A stretch of 64,000 nucleotides of DNA from Elysia chlorotica (taxonomy: Eukaryota; Mollusca; Gastropoda; Plakobranchidae), in NCBI GenBank assembly GCA_003991915.1, contig RQTK01000089.1, forward strand, positions 419,517 through 483,516, written 5' to 3'. Made by a program: the position numbers and the translations under genes. The notes beneath the pieces are model-generated. The model had not been told where the DNA came from. It did no database searches and worked only from the letters and a program-made list of their open reading frames with translations. Shown here piece by piece: positions 1 to 58,292 of the stretch; position 1 is the stretch's first letter, and every line of letters starts with the position of its first letter.

Positions 1-944
1 ATCACATAAAACCAATAAAAACAGGGAAAAGAATGACTTTTAAAAGAAATAAAACAGGCTGACAATAGAGTTACTAACAATGTTGAAAAAAAAGTTTTCT
101 AGAATATAAACAACAAAAAAAAAGGCTGGAAATAAAATTAAATCACACCAACACTGTTCCCCCTCATCATCATCAATGTGCTGGCTTCTCAGTAGTGTCT
201 GACGTAACCTACCGTACAATCTGCATGTATAGTTTTTAAAAAAGTGTCTTGAGTGATCCTTCCTGCCTCCCTGGGCCTCAGTTGTAGCCAGTTGCTGCAG
301 TCATTCATTCACTTTCTTGTTGGCCTGCTCTGTCTTTGCTTTGCCCCTAGCTTTGCTTAGCTACAAGTATGTCTTACCAAACTGTCAATGTCATTTCTTT
401 TCAGGAGCCCAAAGTATTTTCAGTTTTCTTTTTTTGATGGTTTTCAAAAGCCAATTTAGTTCTTTTAGTATGTCCTCATTTTATCCTGTGTGCTGTCCAT
501 GGAACTCTTTAGGCATTTTCCTACATAGTATTTTAATTCAAAAGAACACAGTTTCATCTGTGTTTGTAATTGTTCAACCTTCACATCCATATATGTGGCA
601 ATGGGGAATATATATGCACGAATTGATTTTCTGTTTTGTCTTTTTTGTTTCCCTTCCAGAGTTTATCAAGTCTTTTCATTTGTGCAAGGGTTGTTATTTC
701 AGCTGAGCACTAAAGCCTTCTCCTTCATTCTAGAACCTAGCAACGGTATTCAAAGTAGTCTACTATCACATCTGCAACAGAGCTTCACCTCAGGTATAGT
801 ATAAAAAAGTCTGTAAACTGCCAGTACTTTTTAGTAATGGCAGCCCGGCTAGGAATAACCACAGCCATCTAGATTTCTAGCTTCTAGATCAAATCATGTC
901 TAGACTAAATAATTGTAATAATCGATATAATCCGTTGTCAGTCT
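1..944. repeat. Copy 1 of a direct duplication, cut by the window edge
   Basis: Bases 1-552 are nearly identical to 1785-2336 (offset 1784), and about 887-944 match 2338-2394. The copies share a short open frame (317 and 2101) that shows no recognisable domain, so I treat that frame as non-coding. This copy holds about 335 bases (552-886) that copy 2 lacks. It could be a recent tandem duplication or a dispersed mobile element; no terminal repeats or coding domains identify it. Confidence 0.8.
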
Positions 945-3597
945 ATTTGGTTCGTTTTTTTTTTACAAGCCTAAGCTTAACCGTACATGTTTTGAGAGAG
1001 ATACATTTTTCAAGCCTGTCAGGCTTCAATGCGCATGCTCAAGTTTCGAACGGAAGCATCTTAGACTCGGAAATAACAGTGTAATGAAACTGGAATTCTG
1101 CTGCTAGACTGCGGTGCCAATCATAATATTAGAGTTGCCTATGTTATAAATTAAATCTTGATTCTATTTGATTCGAGGCCGGAATTTGTGGGAATTCAAG
1201 AAGGACAAACGCATAAATATTTATAAGTAGGTCTAGTAGATACTCTCTCACTCGAATCTAGATTTAGACATTTAAAACCTAGACTAGATTTAATCTAGAT
1301 CTAATCTAGATTAGACCCCAGGCCTAGACATAACTCCCATTATAGATCAAGTTCCTGCATTTAAATCCCACCTTTTTCTCGCAGTCATTAAGAAACCATA
1401 ATTTAGATAAATATCTATCGACACCTAGATCTAGATTCTCTATATCTAGAATCTATTTGCGGAGATTATTATGTATAATCTTTGAAATCTCTAACTCGAG
1501 ACTAATCTAGATTCAGAGTTATCTTTTTTTGCCAAACTGCCTATAGATCTAGATGCATTACTCCCAGCCTGTGTTTTGTTTTAAAAATCGTACTAGCAAA
1601 ATTGAAACCTGTCAGAAAAAAAATTAATAGAAAAGAAAGAAAAAAGACTGGTATTAATTAACTAACCAGCTAGAATCTAGATCTAGAGATGCTCTTATAA
1701 ATTAAAATCTACTCCTGCAAAAAAACAAACAAACAAAAAGCAGACTGGGAACAATATTTTTAAATATTTTCAGCTTGGCTGTTCATCACATAAAACCAAT
1801 AAAAACAGGGAAAAGAATGACTTTTAAAAGAAATAAAACAGGCTGACAATAGAGTTACTAACAATGTTGAAAAAAAAGTTTTCTAGAATATAAACAACAA
1901 AAAAAAAGGCTGGAAATAAAATTAAATCACACCAACACTGTTCCCCCTCATCATCATCAATGTGCTGGCTTCTCAGTAGTGTCTGACGTAACCTACCGTA
2001 CAATCTGCATGTATAGTTTTTAAAAAAGTGTCTTGAGTGATCCTTCCTGCCTCCCTGGGCCTCAGTTGTAGCCAGTTGCTGCAGTCATTCATTCACTTTC
2101 TTGTTGGCCTGCTCTGTCTTTGCTTTGCCCCTAGCTTTGCTTAGCTACAAGTATGTCTTACCAAACTGTCAATGTCATTTCTTTTCAGGAGCCCAAAGTA
2201 TTTTCAGTTTTCTTTTTTTGATGGTTTTCAAAAGCCAATTTAGTTCTTTTAGTATGTCCTCATTTTATCCTGTGTGCTGTCCATGGAACTCTTTAGGCAT
2301 TTTCCTACATAGTATTTTAATTCAAAAGAACACAGTATCAAATCATGTCTAGACTAAATAATTGTAATAATCGATATAATCCGTTGTCAGTCTACCCTTG
2401 AAATAGATCTAAATTATTGAGTGCCTTTCCCTCCATCTTAGAAAGAGGCGCTCTAAATCAAATAGATGACAGGGAAGATAGTAGGCTAATCTATTTTTTT
2501 TCTTTTCATTAGTGTTTTTTTTTCTGTCTTTTCCCACCGGCTGATTTCATTCGGTCATCCACTAATCATTAAAATTTGTCTCTTTTTGGTTGTCCTTTTC
2601 CCTCTTATAAGTCTCCAAATCTCCTAAATTTTGATTCGAGGAGAATTCAAGGTACTCGGAAGTTGTGGCCATGGCAAAATCATGCCAGATGCAATGATGA
2701 TAGCAGATCATTCCCTCTTGGCATGGTAGTTATTGTATAGATCTAGATAGATGCAGATTAGATTTAAAATCTAGAAGTGGAATCTAGACTCATCGTGAAT
2801 TAGATATTAGACTAATCATTAAAACTTTGCAACAATTTCCGTGTTCCAGCGGAGATGTCCCATCATCTTCTTATTTAAAAAAAATGTTATCTGTGTCTAA
2901 TCTAGACATCTGTACTCTTGGTTCTAATTCCTAAAAGTATGTCTTTTGTTATAGCTGAACTGTGTCTATTGGTAGATGAAGTTTTTATCGGGGATAATTG
3001 GTCGGTCTTGATAAGATTTTGCATGTATGACTGAGTTAAAAAAATATTTTTAACAATTTTCTGCTCCAGACTCATTAATGATTTTTCTTTTCCCCAGAAA
3101 ATATACATTTTATCTGGATTTTAATAAAAGAAAAGACAACAAATAAAAAAGTTGAAACAATAGATTGCTTTCGAATTTCACACAAAATTTCATCTTTTAG
3201 ACTGATAATTGAAAAAAAAACTTTGAATGTTTTAAAGTTTAATCATTTAATTGCATCAATTTTTATTTGCCAATAAAATTCATAATGTACCTCTTGAACT
3301 TGATAATCTCTCTCTTGGTAGTGCACTGAGTTTCATGCAATATTTAGGCAATTAAACTTCGATGAAACCAGTTGCAGATTTGAAAGTCTTTAAAACAGAT
3401 GTGTCCCTTTCTACACTTTTTGGTAAAGAGACTTTTAACTAAACAAGTTTGAAAATATATGATGAATACTTTGATTTCAAGTTTGGACAAAAAGAAGCAT
3501 GTTCCTTTTAATGTTTTTGTAAAATATGTGGGTAAGGCTACTTTTTAATTAATGATTGTATTCCATAAGTATGTTTTTTTTTTTGTATATTCCCCAG
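945..3597. other. 5' flank of CAMSAP with no gene seen (apart from repeat copy 2)
   Basis: AT-rich sequence with many TCTAGA and AGATCT palindromes (mostly 1230-1700 and 2740-2810). I found no coding exon. Any first non-coding CAMSAP exon and its promoter may lie here or left of the window; I could not place a transcription start. Confidence 0.5.
1785..2394. repeat. Copy 2 of the direct duplication, with an internal deletion
   Basis: Near-identical to 1-552 and then to about 887-944, with the intervening 335 bases missing. The two copies are separated by about 840 bases rich in TCTAGA/AGATCT palindromes (945-1784). Confidence 0.8.
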
Positions 3598-3807
3598 AAC
3601 CAGATTTTGGATCTTTGGAAAGCGGATAGTGGCTGTGATCCCTTTACACAAAAGTCAAGTGCCAAGGCATTTCCGAAAAATTAGGTCTATAAATAATCAA
3701 TCTGGTTCATTTAACCATCAGTGAAGCTTTTTGGCTGTATCGTGTTTGAAGATGTTATCTGAAGTGAAGCGTGACAGCATGTGTGTCCAGGACTAAGAAT
3801 ATTTAAA
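3598..3807 (+). other. CAMSAP: 5' UTR part of CAMSAP coding exon 1
   Basis: A T-rich tract ending in CCCCAG at 3592-3597 is a good splice acceptor, so the exon carrying the start codon probably begins at 3598. That implies at least one upstream non-coding exon. The in-frame TGA at 3772-3774 closes the frame above ATG 3808. The segment contains a short upstream ORF (3752-3796). Confidence 0.5.
3752..3796 (+). promoter_or_regulatory. Upstream ORF, 14 codons, in the CAMSAP leader
   Basis: An ATG at 3752 opens a 14-codon frame that ends with TAA at 3794-3796, eleven bases before the main ATG at 3808. A second ATG (3779) lies in the same frame. Short uORFs this close to the start usually lower or condition translation of the main frame. 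That role is inference from general knowledge; only the frame is seen. Confidence 0.45.
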
Positions 3808-48874
<45,067 letters not shown>

Positions 48875-50115
48875 GCTGACTCTAGCGTCATTGGATCATT
48901 GGCCACCAAACACTTGACATCATTGGATCTGCAGCATGCTGGTCGACAGGACCAAACACTTGACAGACTACGCACTGACCACGCTTCATTCATTACTTGA
49001 ATCTCTGGGAAGACTAGGGGCAAACATGCAAGGCTATCTACATGGTCTTCTTTTTATGTCAGAACTGATTAAAAAAAAAAAAAGTTTTGCATTGAAGTAG
49101 ATGGACAGAAACATTTCAGCCAGATAATTTCAGCAAACATGTTTTTGATTTGTTTTTCTTTTTGTTCAGCTTTTATATGCACGAAAGGAATCCCTTCCTT
49201 CAGTACTCAACAGTAAAGGGGTCCTGAAAATGTTTTTTTTTGTGAATCAGAAGAACATTTATCAGCAAAGTGGCAAGGAAGCCATCGATCCAGTGCAGCC
49301 AGCAGTAGCAGAGAACAGGAGAGCACACCGCCTACCACGGGTCTACACCGATGCACCGCCTGCCAACGTCTCTACAGATCACACGAGAGCCTGCCGAACC
49401 TGACCTTACCGAACACAGATAGTCATCGTCGTTATCGAGGGACTGCTTGGAGCTGACACAGGAAAGCGCAGGCTTAATTTTTAAAGGATGGCATACACAT
49501 GGCAGTTCTCTTAGTGACATGAAAATTATGGTGCTATGGTAATCACGTTACTGAGTGAACGGGGCTGTAGTTGTACCTTTTTTTTTTCTTATCATTACTA
49601 GGATTTGAATGTGAGGTATTAAATTTCCCTTGGCAGTAAATTTGTAAATTTGGTTCTCTGCAATAATGATCTTAAATTCACATTGGGCACATAATCTTTT
49701 TTTTAATGAGTCAAAAATATTCCTCATGAATGAAGACAATGAATAGAAAAACTTAGAGATTTTCATCTGTTTGTTGCTCTTGCATATAGGCTGTTCATTA
49801 GAGTTTGTTGTATTCGAGTTGCACTGTAATACCATTCTGACTAAATTAAAAGCTGAGATATTGAAAACACTGCATTAGAACTTAGGTATTAAGTTATATC
49901 TTGCCCTGTGATCCCTAAGCTATGGTGAGGTTCTCTTTTTTTGTTTTTGTTATTTTTTTTCATTTTCACTTTCCTTTTATTCTAATTTAGTACAAGTCGA
50001 TGTTCAATTGGGTTTAGTCATCATGTACCCTTCCCTAGACCAACCTATTTATATAAATATATCAACAAAATGTTGACAGAGTAAAGGTCCAATGTCTTTT
50101 AAACAGGGCAATAAA
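48875..50115 (+). other. CAMSAP: Minimum 3' UTR of CAMSAP
   Basis: No coding sequence. The first clear AATAAA downstream of the stop is at 50110-50115 (followed by AAGTTG). Other AATAAA sites at 53634-53639 and about 56464 could serve longer UTR forms. Confidence 0.45.
50110..50115 (+). terminator. Candidate polyadenylation signal
   Basis: AATAAA, about 1.24 kb after the CAMSAP stop. The exact cleavage site is not visible. Confidence 0.35.
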
Positions 50116-52319
50116 AAGTTGTAATCTGTGGGTGGAGATGGTATAATTTCTAGCAATATTTTTGGTTGTGAAAAAAAAACTGAAGTGTCTAAGCTTCCCT
50201 GAGTTGTGATTTTATTTTATTCAATATTAATGCTTTACTTTCCAGTTTTGTTTATTTATATTCCTTGATTCTACAGGCCATATTTTTTGCCACTCTTATT
50301 ACATATCAAATAGTTTTCGCTTGTGTTAAGCTCTCTTTCTTTTAATTCTGTTTGTTTTATGGGAGTATCAAATCTTTTCCAGACATATCAGATATGGCAA
50401 ATTTGGAAATGGTGATCACTTTTTTTTTATTCCCAGTCTTCCTGACTGCTGCATCTTTGTTCATGAATGTGATAAATCTCGGTATAAATGGCTCAGTATG
50501 TGTTTGTTAGAAAATTAATTTCAAACTTACTGTCTTAAAATAATGGACCTTCAAAATGAGAGCCTCATGACCTTTCTTCATACAATTATAATTTCTGAAG
50601 GAATCTTTTTTTATTCCTATTTTCAATAATGACTAACACAGCCTCTTAAGCCTTTTTTTTTTTTGTTGTAAAGGCTAGACTGAATATTAGGTTTCTCTTC
50701 AGTAGGAAAAGTGTAGCGTATGACCGCAAGGTCAAATAAGTTTGCATATCAACATACATCTCTAAGTCTAACTTTTGGGCTGTGTGTCACCGAGTTTAAT
50801 TTCCTATTCAAATATACCTTACTTCATGTGAAATGCAAAGTCCATTTGTCTGATTTTCAAGTGATGCACACGTATGAATCTACGCACTCTAAAGCTTCCA
50901 TTTCATTTCCTATGCAGTAGAGCTGAAGCCAATGATGATTTCCACCACAAAAATTGTGTAATTTTATATGGTTTTGTCCTCACTATTGTATATACAGAAT
51001 TGTTCTTGGCAGATAAGTTGCTGGCAGTGGGTTATCACAATTCCAAAACACAAACTACACTAATTATACTATTATGTGTCTGAACGGAAAGGTTTTCAAG
51101 AATGAAACTCACTTGTGCTACATTCTTTCTTTCTTTTTTTACTCAAAATAATCCTAAGTAGTCTGTAACTAAGGAAGCAAAAAAATGTCTGCAAGGTAGA
51201 TATTCTGCCTGAGGATACAAACTATGTCTGCACCGTAGATGTCTGTAAATATCCCCGAGGGACAGACCAGCATCCCCTCTCTGATATTTGACACGAGCCT
51301 TGTTCTGCCGTTGTTGAGCATGCATTCCTTTCTGACTGGTGCCTGCGTGGCCCTTAGCCAATATGTTTGCCTTGAGTCGCTACGCTCAATCATGTCAACT
51401 TAAGCTTCTCTGCCTTCAGTATGTATGGGCTCACACTTAGCGATAAGAGCATTGTCAATGTGTGGCTGTTTAATCTTTCTGCCAACGTTATCGTCTCTGC
51501 CTTGTGTAAATGCTCATGTTTTGCGACTTGAGCACTGTAAGTGTGAAGTGTATAGCTGTTTTATCCTTGGGCTAACGTCATGGTCTCTGCCTTCATCATC
51601 TGCTCATATTTATAATCAGAGCCCCGTAAATGTATGTGAGAGATGTATGTTTTTTTTTATCCTCCGGCTTGGATCTACGTTCTTTCAAATTTTGCTATCA
51701 AAATGTGCATCTGACTTTGAGCATGTTTTTCCTTTTACAAAAAGAAAAGGTTATGTTTGTGCTGAAGACAACCTCTTCCTCCTCTTTCTTTTTATACTTT
51801 GCTGCTATTTCTGTGATAATGCAACAGGCAGAGTCTAAGCCTGTGAGAAAGTGAATGAAGTAATATTGAACATGTGTACAACTCTCAATATTTGTTGTGA
51901 TGCTGCCATCTTCTCCGTCACTCCACTTTTTAAAATCTCATTTTAGGGACTGTTTTGTTTTGTTTTGTTTATTTTTTTTCTTCTAGAACTTATTCAATAT
52001 GATTACCTGTTAAAGCTGGTGATGTCAGACCTTATTTTTTCTAGTTTAGAAATACATGCATGTAGTGATGTGCTACAGGGTGGCTTTCTTGTATTAACTA
52101 AAGATGTGTCACAACCCATATCCGAAATGGTAACCTTTTTCCAAATTTAACTTTTGAATATATGTCACTGATCTGTTTTTTACAGCTAACTATTTTGAAC
52201 ATATGCCTGTTTTGCTTTCTATTGGGACATAGAAACAGGCTCTGAATTGAGTGAGCAGATCAAGTATTTATCTTGCAGTGTGATGTCGCGTATAATTAAA
52301 CTTTTCCCATTCCGCTGCT

Positions 52320-52455
52320 TAGTATTGATCTGCACCTCCTGATTTGAAACAATGAAAACCATAATTTTACCTTTTACGAAATTTTTTAAAATCACCTAAA
52401 GTAGTGTGCACCCAAGGAATAGGCCTTATATTGTGCAATGTTAAAAAGGTTAATT
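52320..52455 (+). repeat. Dispersed repeat family R1, copy 3
   Basis: Diverged copy with TAGTGTGCACCC and AATAGGCCTTATAT. Confidence 0.6.
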
Positions 52456-52565
52456 AATCAATGTGCACGGCTTGTCTCTAAACAAAACATAATTATATCA
52501 TTCTCTCAAGGAATGTCCTGGTTGTGCTTGCTTCTATGAAAATTGTCTCTGCAAGATCTGCATTA

Positions 52566-52573
52566 CACACACA

Positions 52574-52623
<50 letters not shown>
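52566..52623. repeat. (CA)n/(CT)n microsatellite
   Basis: Short CA run then a CT run. Confidence 0.95.
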
Positions 52624-52624
<1 letters not shown>

Positions 52625-53633
52625 AGTGTGGGTGTGAGAGAGACAGGCTGAGACAGACAGTGAAAAAGAGAGAGAGATAGTGGGCTGAGTATGATCCATT
52701 GTCTTTATTAAGAATGGATTAAGAATCACATTATGAGCAATATTTTAGATTTTGATTTGCCAAAAAAAATAAAAAAAAGCTTTTTTCCCGGTCAAAGCTA
52801 CTTCAAATATGGTGTATGCCTATTCAGGAATCTATGAATATTTTTTTCTTGAATGATTCATGGCCAGGGAAAAGCCAAAAGGAGTCGAATGGTCACATGT
52901 AATCTACAGTGAAATTTGCATAAGATAAACCCTGTCAAAGATAAACTATGGCTTTATATAAACTATTTCCAAGGTACAAACTCCTTTTTTTAAAACTCTA
53001 GATTGACTGTTCATCATTAAGCTAGGATGAAACAAACCGTTAGGCTGCCCCCAAGTGGTTGATCTGAAGCGGATTTCATTGTATACTTCAAAGGCTCGCT
53101 TTGTTACACAGGCAACATGGTCTTTGATGTGAGTCTTGGGCACATACTGTTTACTGTTTATACAAATACTGTTTACTTATCACTGGTAGAGGTGTTTTAC
53201 CTACGTGTGCAGACGGCACGGCTGTCAAAACTGTTAGACTTTCAAGGGATGTAGTGGGACTTCATGAATGTTATTGTGCTGCATGATATTGATAAAACTT
53301 CAGATCTGATGGAAAGTATTGGTAGTTGTTGTTTTTTATATATACACAGTTTTATGGTCATTCAATACAGGGATGCTTTTTTCTAATTTTATTTGTGTGA
53401 TATTTTTAACAAGTTTGAAAGTCATAGTAATAATATTACCATGATGCCGAAATCTGAAGATCAACGTATTCTCCATGACTTGATTAGTTGGGTTTTTTAT
53501 TATTATAAATTTCTATAAGTGTAACGTCTGTGTATATTTTGCAAAATTATGCCTTATAGATTTTGAATGAAATTTATGTCTCACTGAACAAGCTCTGCCA
53601 AATGTATGTACATTATGTGACTTAATGGTGCAG

Positions 53634-53639
53634 AATAAA
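53634..53639 (+). terminator. Alternative polyadenylation signal
   Basis: AATAAA about 4.8 kb after the stop. Assignment to CAMSAP is a guess. Confidence 0.25.
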
Positions 53640-56639
53640 ACACTGGTTCCTGTGCTGGGGTCACCTCGGTTTTCAAGCAACAACACTTAACTACTTAGCC
53701 ATATATCAACCTAGTCGACCTAGCTCTGCTGTGAGGCAGGGAGGTCATAACTCTATAGCTTGTAACCATGAACTTATTTTGTTTCTGTAGTAGCTTGTAG
53801 TAATAACTGCTTGTATAATTTGAAATCTGTATATATAGTTTGTACAGTACGACATGTGTGAAAGAAGCAGAGTATCACAGGACCAGTGCAAAGGAAATGA
53901 AAGCCCAAATATATTGTGGTCTATCTCATTTCTGCTCTAAATCTTCACCGTTTTAGAAGTGATTAGGACACTATACAGTTAAGGTAATGAAATGATAATA
54001 ATGGGTATTTAAAGAAATGCAAGTCCAAACTGAATGTTTGTTTTAAAGAATGTGACAAGACTGTATGTAGTGACTTTGACCTGATGGTTTGATATTGTAA
54101 AGTGCAGAGAGTGGGCCACTGCTCTTCCTACATATGAGGCTATCGTTGATTTTGCTAAATCATTAAATGTGAGCACTGCTGATACAGGGAAGCACTTTAT
54201 TCTGTTTCACGTTGGTCTGGATGAGAGATGGTTAGTTAACATTGCATTTTTGACAAAATTGTATACATGTATCTACTTGAAAATACTAGTAGGTAAAAAT
54301 TGTCTAAGCATATACCAAAATTTGTGTAGCCAATATGCAAGAAATCTGATAACAGATTAACGAAGATGTTGGGAAGTTAAATCAGCTTTATAAGAAATCT
54401 TCTCATAGTATTGGTAACCAAGCTGACTACTAAGCTGACTTAGTATAGACAAAGGTCTCATGGGGTAACAATAACAATAACAATAGTTTTGCTGGTTTTC
54501 AGGGCGCCCTGTGTTTTCCATGCACGCTCCATGCCTTGCCAGGTCCGATTCACAGTCGCAGCTTTCTAGGTGTACATGCTTCATAGTCTTTTAAAGAAAA
54601 TTCAATGCCTTTCGCAACTTGTCTTGCTACACTTGCATTGTGCACTATTTTTGACGTAGAACGAGCAATTCTACATTTTTCATTTAATTTTCATCAACTT
54701 ATGTTAGTTGCTTATCTTTAGGATCAGGGTAATGTTGTTGCCTTTTAATATTGGTATTTGAAATGTTCTATCAGTGCAAATCTTTTTTCTTGAAACAAGT
54801 CTTAGTTAATGAGACTGAGAGCTTTGTAGTGCGCTGTGCATTGTGACAAGTCGGTCAGGGCGGATCGTGCTCAGCTAGAGACTAAAGAACTTTTCAGACA
54901 TTTCAACATTTCTGCAGTTATTAGTAGATTGTCAACAAACAAAAATGTCCATGTTTTACTCTGGATGTTATAATTTTTTCTCAAAGTAAGGAAAGAATCT
55001 TAAAATCTGCTTTGAGTGAGTGATTGTTAGTTGCGCCTTAAAGGCAAGTCAAAGCAAAACAAAAACATGACCCTGTGTTAAACTTGCTACATGTACATGT
55101 ACCAACATTTTACATCTTGGGATTCCCCTCATTAGCCCAGGGCAATCAACTCTCGTTAGTAGTCCAGGCTGCTCTACTTCAAGCCCACAGCCACATTTCC
55201 TTATGGTTAGCGTTACTAGTTGAGTTTTACAGCGGACTTTACATTTAGTGAATGTCTCCTACCTCTTGTTTCAATCATTTGGATCTTTTATGAATTGTTC
55301 TTACAATCTAATAATAAATGCATATAAATATTTTACATAAAATGTTCTCCGTTAGTTCCTCTGGAGATCAACTAAATCAGTGTCTACTACATACCTACTG
55401 TATATATGTAAGGGATTGACAGAGACACTGGCATTTGTAAAGAGTTGATGACATCAAGTTAAGAATTCAGGCGTTTCTACTTCAATTCAAACCCACATGC
55501 AAGGCTTCCATACAGTCAGTGTTGCCCTCCTCTTTGCTAACATTTCTTTTATCACTAGTATTACTTCATGTTTTAGCATTACATGTAATTCACATCTTGT
55601 TGTGGGATGGTGCGACTCAATTGTCCCCACTCTTCGACAGACTAGCACATCTTAGCACATCATCAGCTTCTACTGGTTCATGCTTTTGCTATTTTCTTAT
55701 TTTTTTTTATTTTTAATACAGTTTTATGTATGCTCTCTTCTACCATGTTGTTTTCACCAAAGTTATGCTGGAGTCTGGTGTTGTCATTTCGGTACATTTT
55801 TTTTTACAATTAGATAATTTTATTATTATTATTACCATCATTATTATTGGTATTATTGTTATTCCTGCAAATTTATCAATAAAAAATGTATTCTGGCTAC
55901 TTGTGATGCCTGGTGTTGCTGGTTGGTTCTCCTTGAAATGGACTGAGATGTTGTGCTGAGCACTCAAGCATTTGAGGAACAGAGCTTGAGGCGAGCAGTA
56001 GCGTACAATGATCTTTCAGTAGTTGGTCTAAAATTAGAGATGACAGCATGAGAAGGTTCTTCCCTCTACAGAAGAATCATCAAACTAAAGAACTGTAGGG
56101 AGAGTGGGAGCCCCGTTAAAAAAAAACAAATTAAACATTAGCACTGATGACCAGGTTACAGACCAAACTTTTGGGAGCATTTTCTAAAAGCGAAAAAGGA
56201 GTTGACTAAACTTTTTTTCATGTCACCTTGCGGTACGTCAATACTATTTTCATTACTTGTAGGTTGTATTATAAATCCAAAATTCTCATTTATACTGTTA
56301 ATGTGCATTTACATAATAATACCCTTGTATGGTATTAACTGCCTAGTCCTCATGAAGGGTTCTCCAAAGAAACCTGCTTACTGCAGACTTCTGCCAGTTT
56401 TATATTGTCAGGTCGTTCTGTTTGTTAAAACAAACCCCAAAAGTTATGTCTCACTGAGATAAGTTGAATAAAGATAAAAGGCTTTCAACTCTGCATCATT
56501 ATAATTATGGCCGGTAAATTTGACTGAACGGAAATCATCCCCTTGGGTTTTGGTTGATTGTCAGTGTGTTTGGTTTCTTTCTTTCTCTCCTCATGTATGT
56601 CATTAGCAGCTAGTGTATAATTATCACAGACGGGTCTCA

Positions 56640-56800
56640 AGACTCGAGTCTGACAACTTTACATGCTGCGACACAGAGACATCTGGGATACCATGACTTT
56701 TATCTCAGGCGGTCACATTAATCTAACGATTTAATGATACACGGACCAAATTCCAATGGGGGATGAAATCCAACAAATAAATTTGAGCGATGGTGGGTTT
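56640..56800 (-). mobile_element. SINE-like element fragment (copy g, reverse)
   Basis: Reverse-complement match to the shared body (GTCTGACAACTTTACATGCTG and GGCGGTCACATT). Confidence 0.55.
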
Positions 56801-57202
56801 GAACATGGTGGGCCTACATTTCGTTTGAACGCCCATGTGTCGGCCCACAATAAGTGAACTTTTTTTGTTTACATCATCATTCAAGCATTGCTAAGACTAA
56901 GAGAGAACAAAATCAGTAGGCTCAACCATATACGCTTCATTCAAAGGAAACTTTAACACTACAGGGAAGGGCATGAATATGAACGTAGTGATAATTAGAG
57001 ACTCCAGATAGGTGTATGTTGAAGATTAAACTTTTACTGAAATAATGGGAATAATGTTGTTCCACGCCTTGCTTTTCTCTGTTATGCATTTTAGCAATTA
57101 CACGTTTGGAAGTTGTCACTCGGTGAGATAGTCTAGATGGCAACGGTACACTCAATGATACAGACCATCCGCACATGTAAAGAGAGTTAACTGTTACGGT
57201 TT

Positions 57203-57600
57203 ATCAATGTTATTGGTGTTTTAGTGCTAATATAGACAAATAATTTACTACAGAGATTATACAAGAAACTCTTAGGTCAACGTTCTTGGTGTTTTAGTGC
57301 TAACATAATACACACTTCAAATTCTACAGAGATAATACAACAAACTGTTAGATCAATTTTATTGGGTTTTAGTGCTCACACAGATACTATTTAATACAGA
57401 GATTATACAACAAAATGTTAGGTCAATATTATTGGTCTTTTAGTGCTAACATACACTTTAAATTCTACAGAGATTATACAACAAACGGTTAGGCCAAAGC
57501 TCTTGGTGTTTAGTACCTACAAACAATCTAATTACTACAGAAATTATAGTTATAGAACAAACGGTTGGTCAATGTTCTTGGTGTTTTAGTGCTAAGATAA
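57203..57600. repeat. Minisatellite, about 70-75 bp unit, 6 copies
   Basis: Diverged units each containing GGTGTTTTAGTGCTAA and then ACAGAGATTATACAA. Confidence 0.85.
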
Positions 57601-57825
57601 AATCTTAATTTCTTTAGACTTGACTTTAAAGTGGACTCTAGCTGCAGAATACTGATTTTGGCTTTAGCAGTTCAAGAAAAAAAAGGGAGAGATGACTAAC
57701 AGAATGTGTTGTTTTTCATGTAGATTTTGTTGTAGATTTTGTTGCACCGAATGTATTCCAGTTTTCCACCATAGGAGGCCTCACTTTGTTTTGAAAGTTT
57801 ACACGAAACAAGGGGTGAGGATTGG

Positions 57826-57990
57826 TTGGTTGGTTGGTTGAGTTGGTTTAACGTCCAACAGCAGCACTATATAGACTATTTTGTGGACCGGCCCCAGGAC
57901 AGACGTCTGACAATTTTATGTGCTGCCACACACGAGACAGGGCGAGGATACCATGACTCCTGTCTCAGTCGGACAAGGGGCGTGGAAAGC
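57826..57990 (-). mobile_element. SINE-like element (copy h, reverse) with GGTT tail
   Basis: Starts with GGTTGGTTGGTTG, then GGTTTAACGTCCAACAG and TTTATGTGCTGCC, the reverse complement of copy a's tail and body. The GGTT repeats mark the 3' tail of the family. Confidence 0.65.
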
Positions 57991-58094
57991 TGGAGTTTGT
58001 TAAAATAATTAAAACTTATTGCAATTTTCACGATTGATGGTGCTGTGTGGTGTGAATGGCACTCATGATTATCAAAGCGACAATGTTGTTGGTA

Positions 58095-58292
58095 TATAAA
58101 CATTATTGCTGTGAAAGAACAATACCGATTGTAAATGAACATTATTCTTGTAAAAGAACAACACCGATTGTAAATATATATTATTGTTGTTAAAGAACAA
58201 TACCGGTTGTAAATTAACATTATTGCTGTAAAAGAACAACACCGATTGTAAATAAATATTATTGTTGTTAAAGAACAACACTGGCTGTAAAT
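58095..58292. repeat. Minisatellite, about 44-45 bp unit, 5 copies
   Basis: Units with AAAGAACAA(T/C)ACCG and TTGTAAAT followed by ATTATTG. An apparent 15-residue periodic frame on the minus strand follows from the unit length and is not taken as coding. Confidence 0.85.

Larger units (their letters stand above)
50116..56630 (+). other. Long 3' UTR or intergenic region, no gene seen
   Basis: AT-rich, no frame resembling a gene on either strand. Contains R1 repeat copy 3 and a CA/CT array. AATAAA at 53634-53639 is an alternative poly(A) signal. Confidence 0.5.

Noticed and set aside
317..706. 129-codon open frame in the duplicated 5' block
   Set aside because: Low-complexity hydrophobic peptide with no recognisable domain. 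The second copy (2101-2352) loses its end through the 335-bp difference, so no sign of selection.
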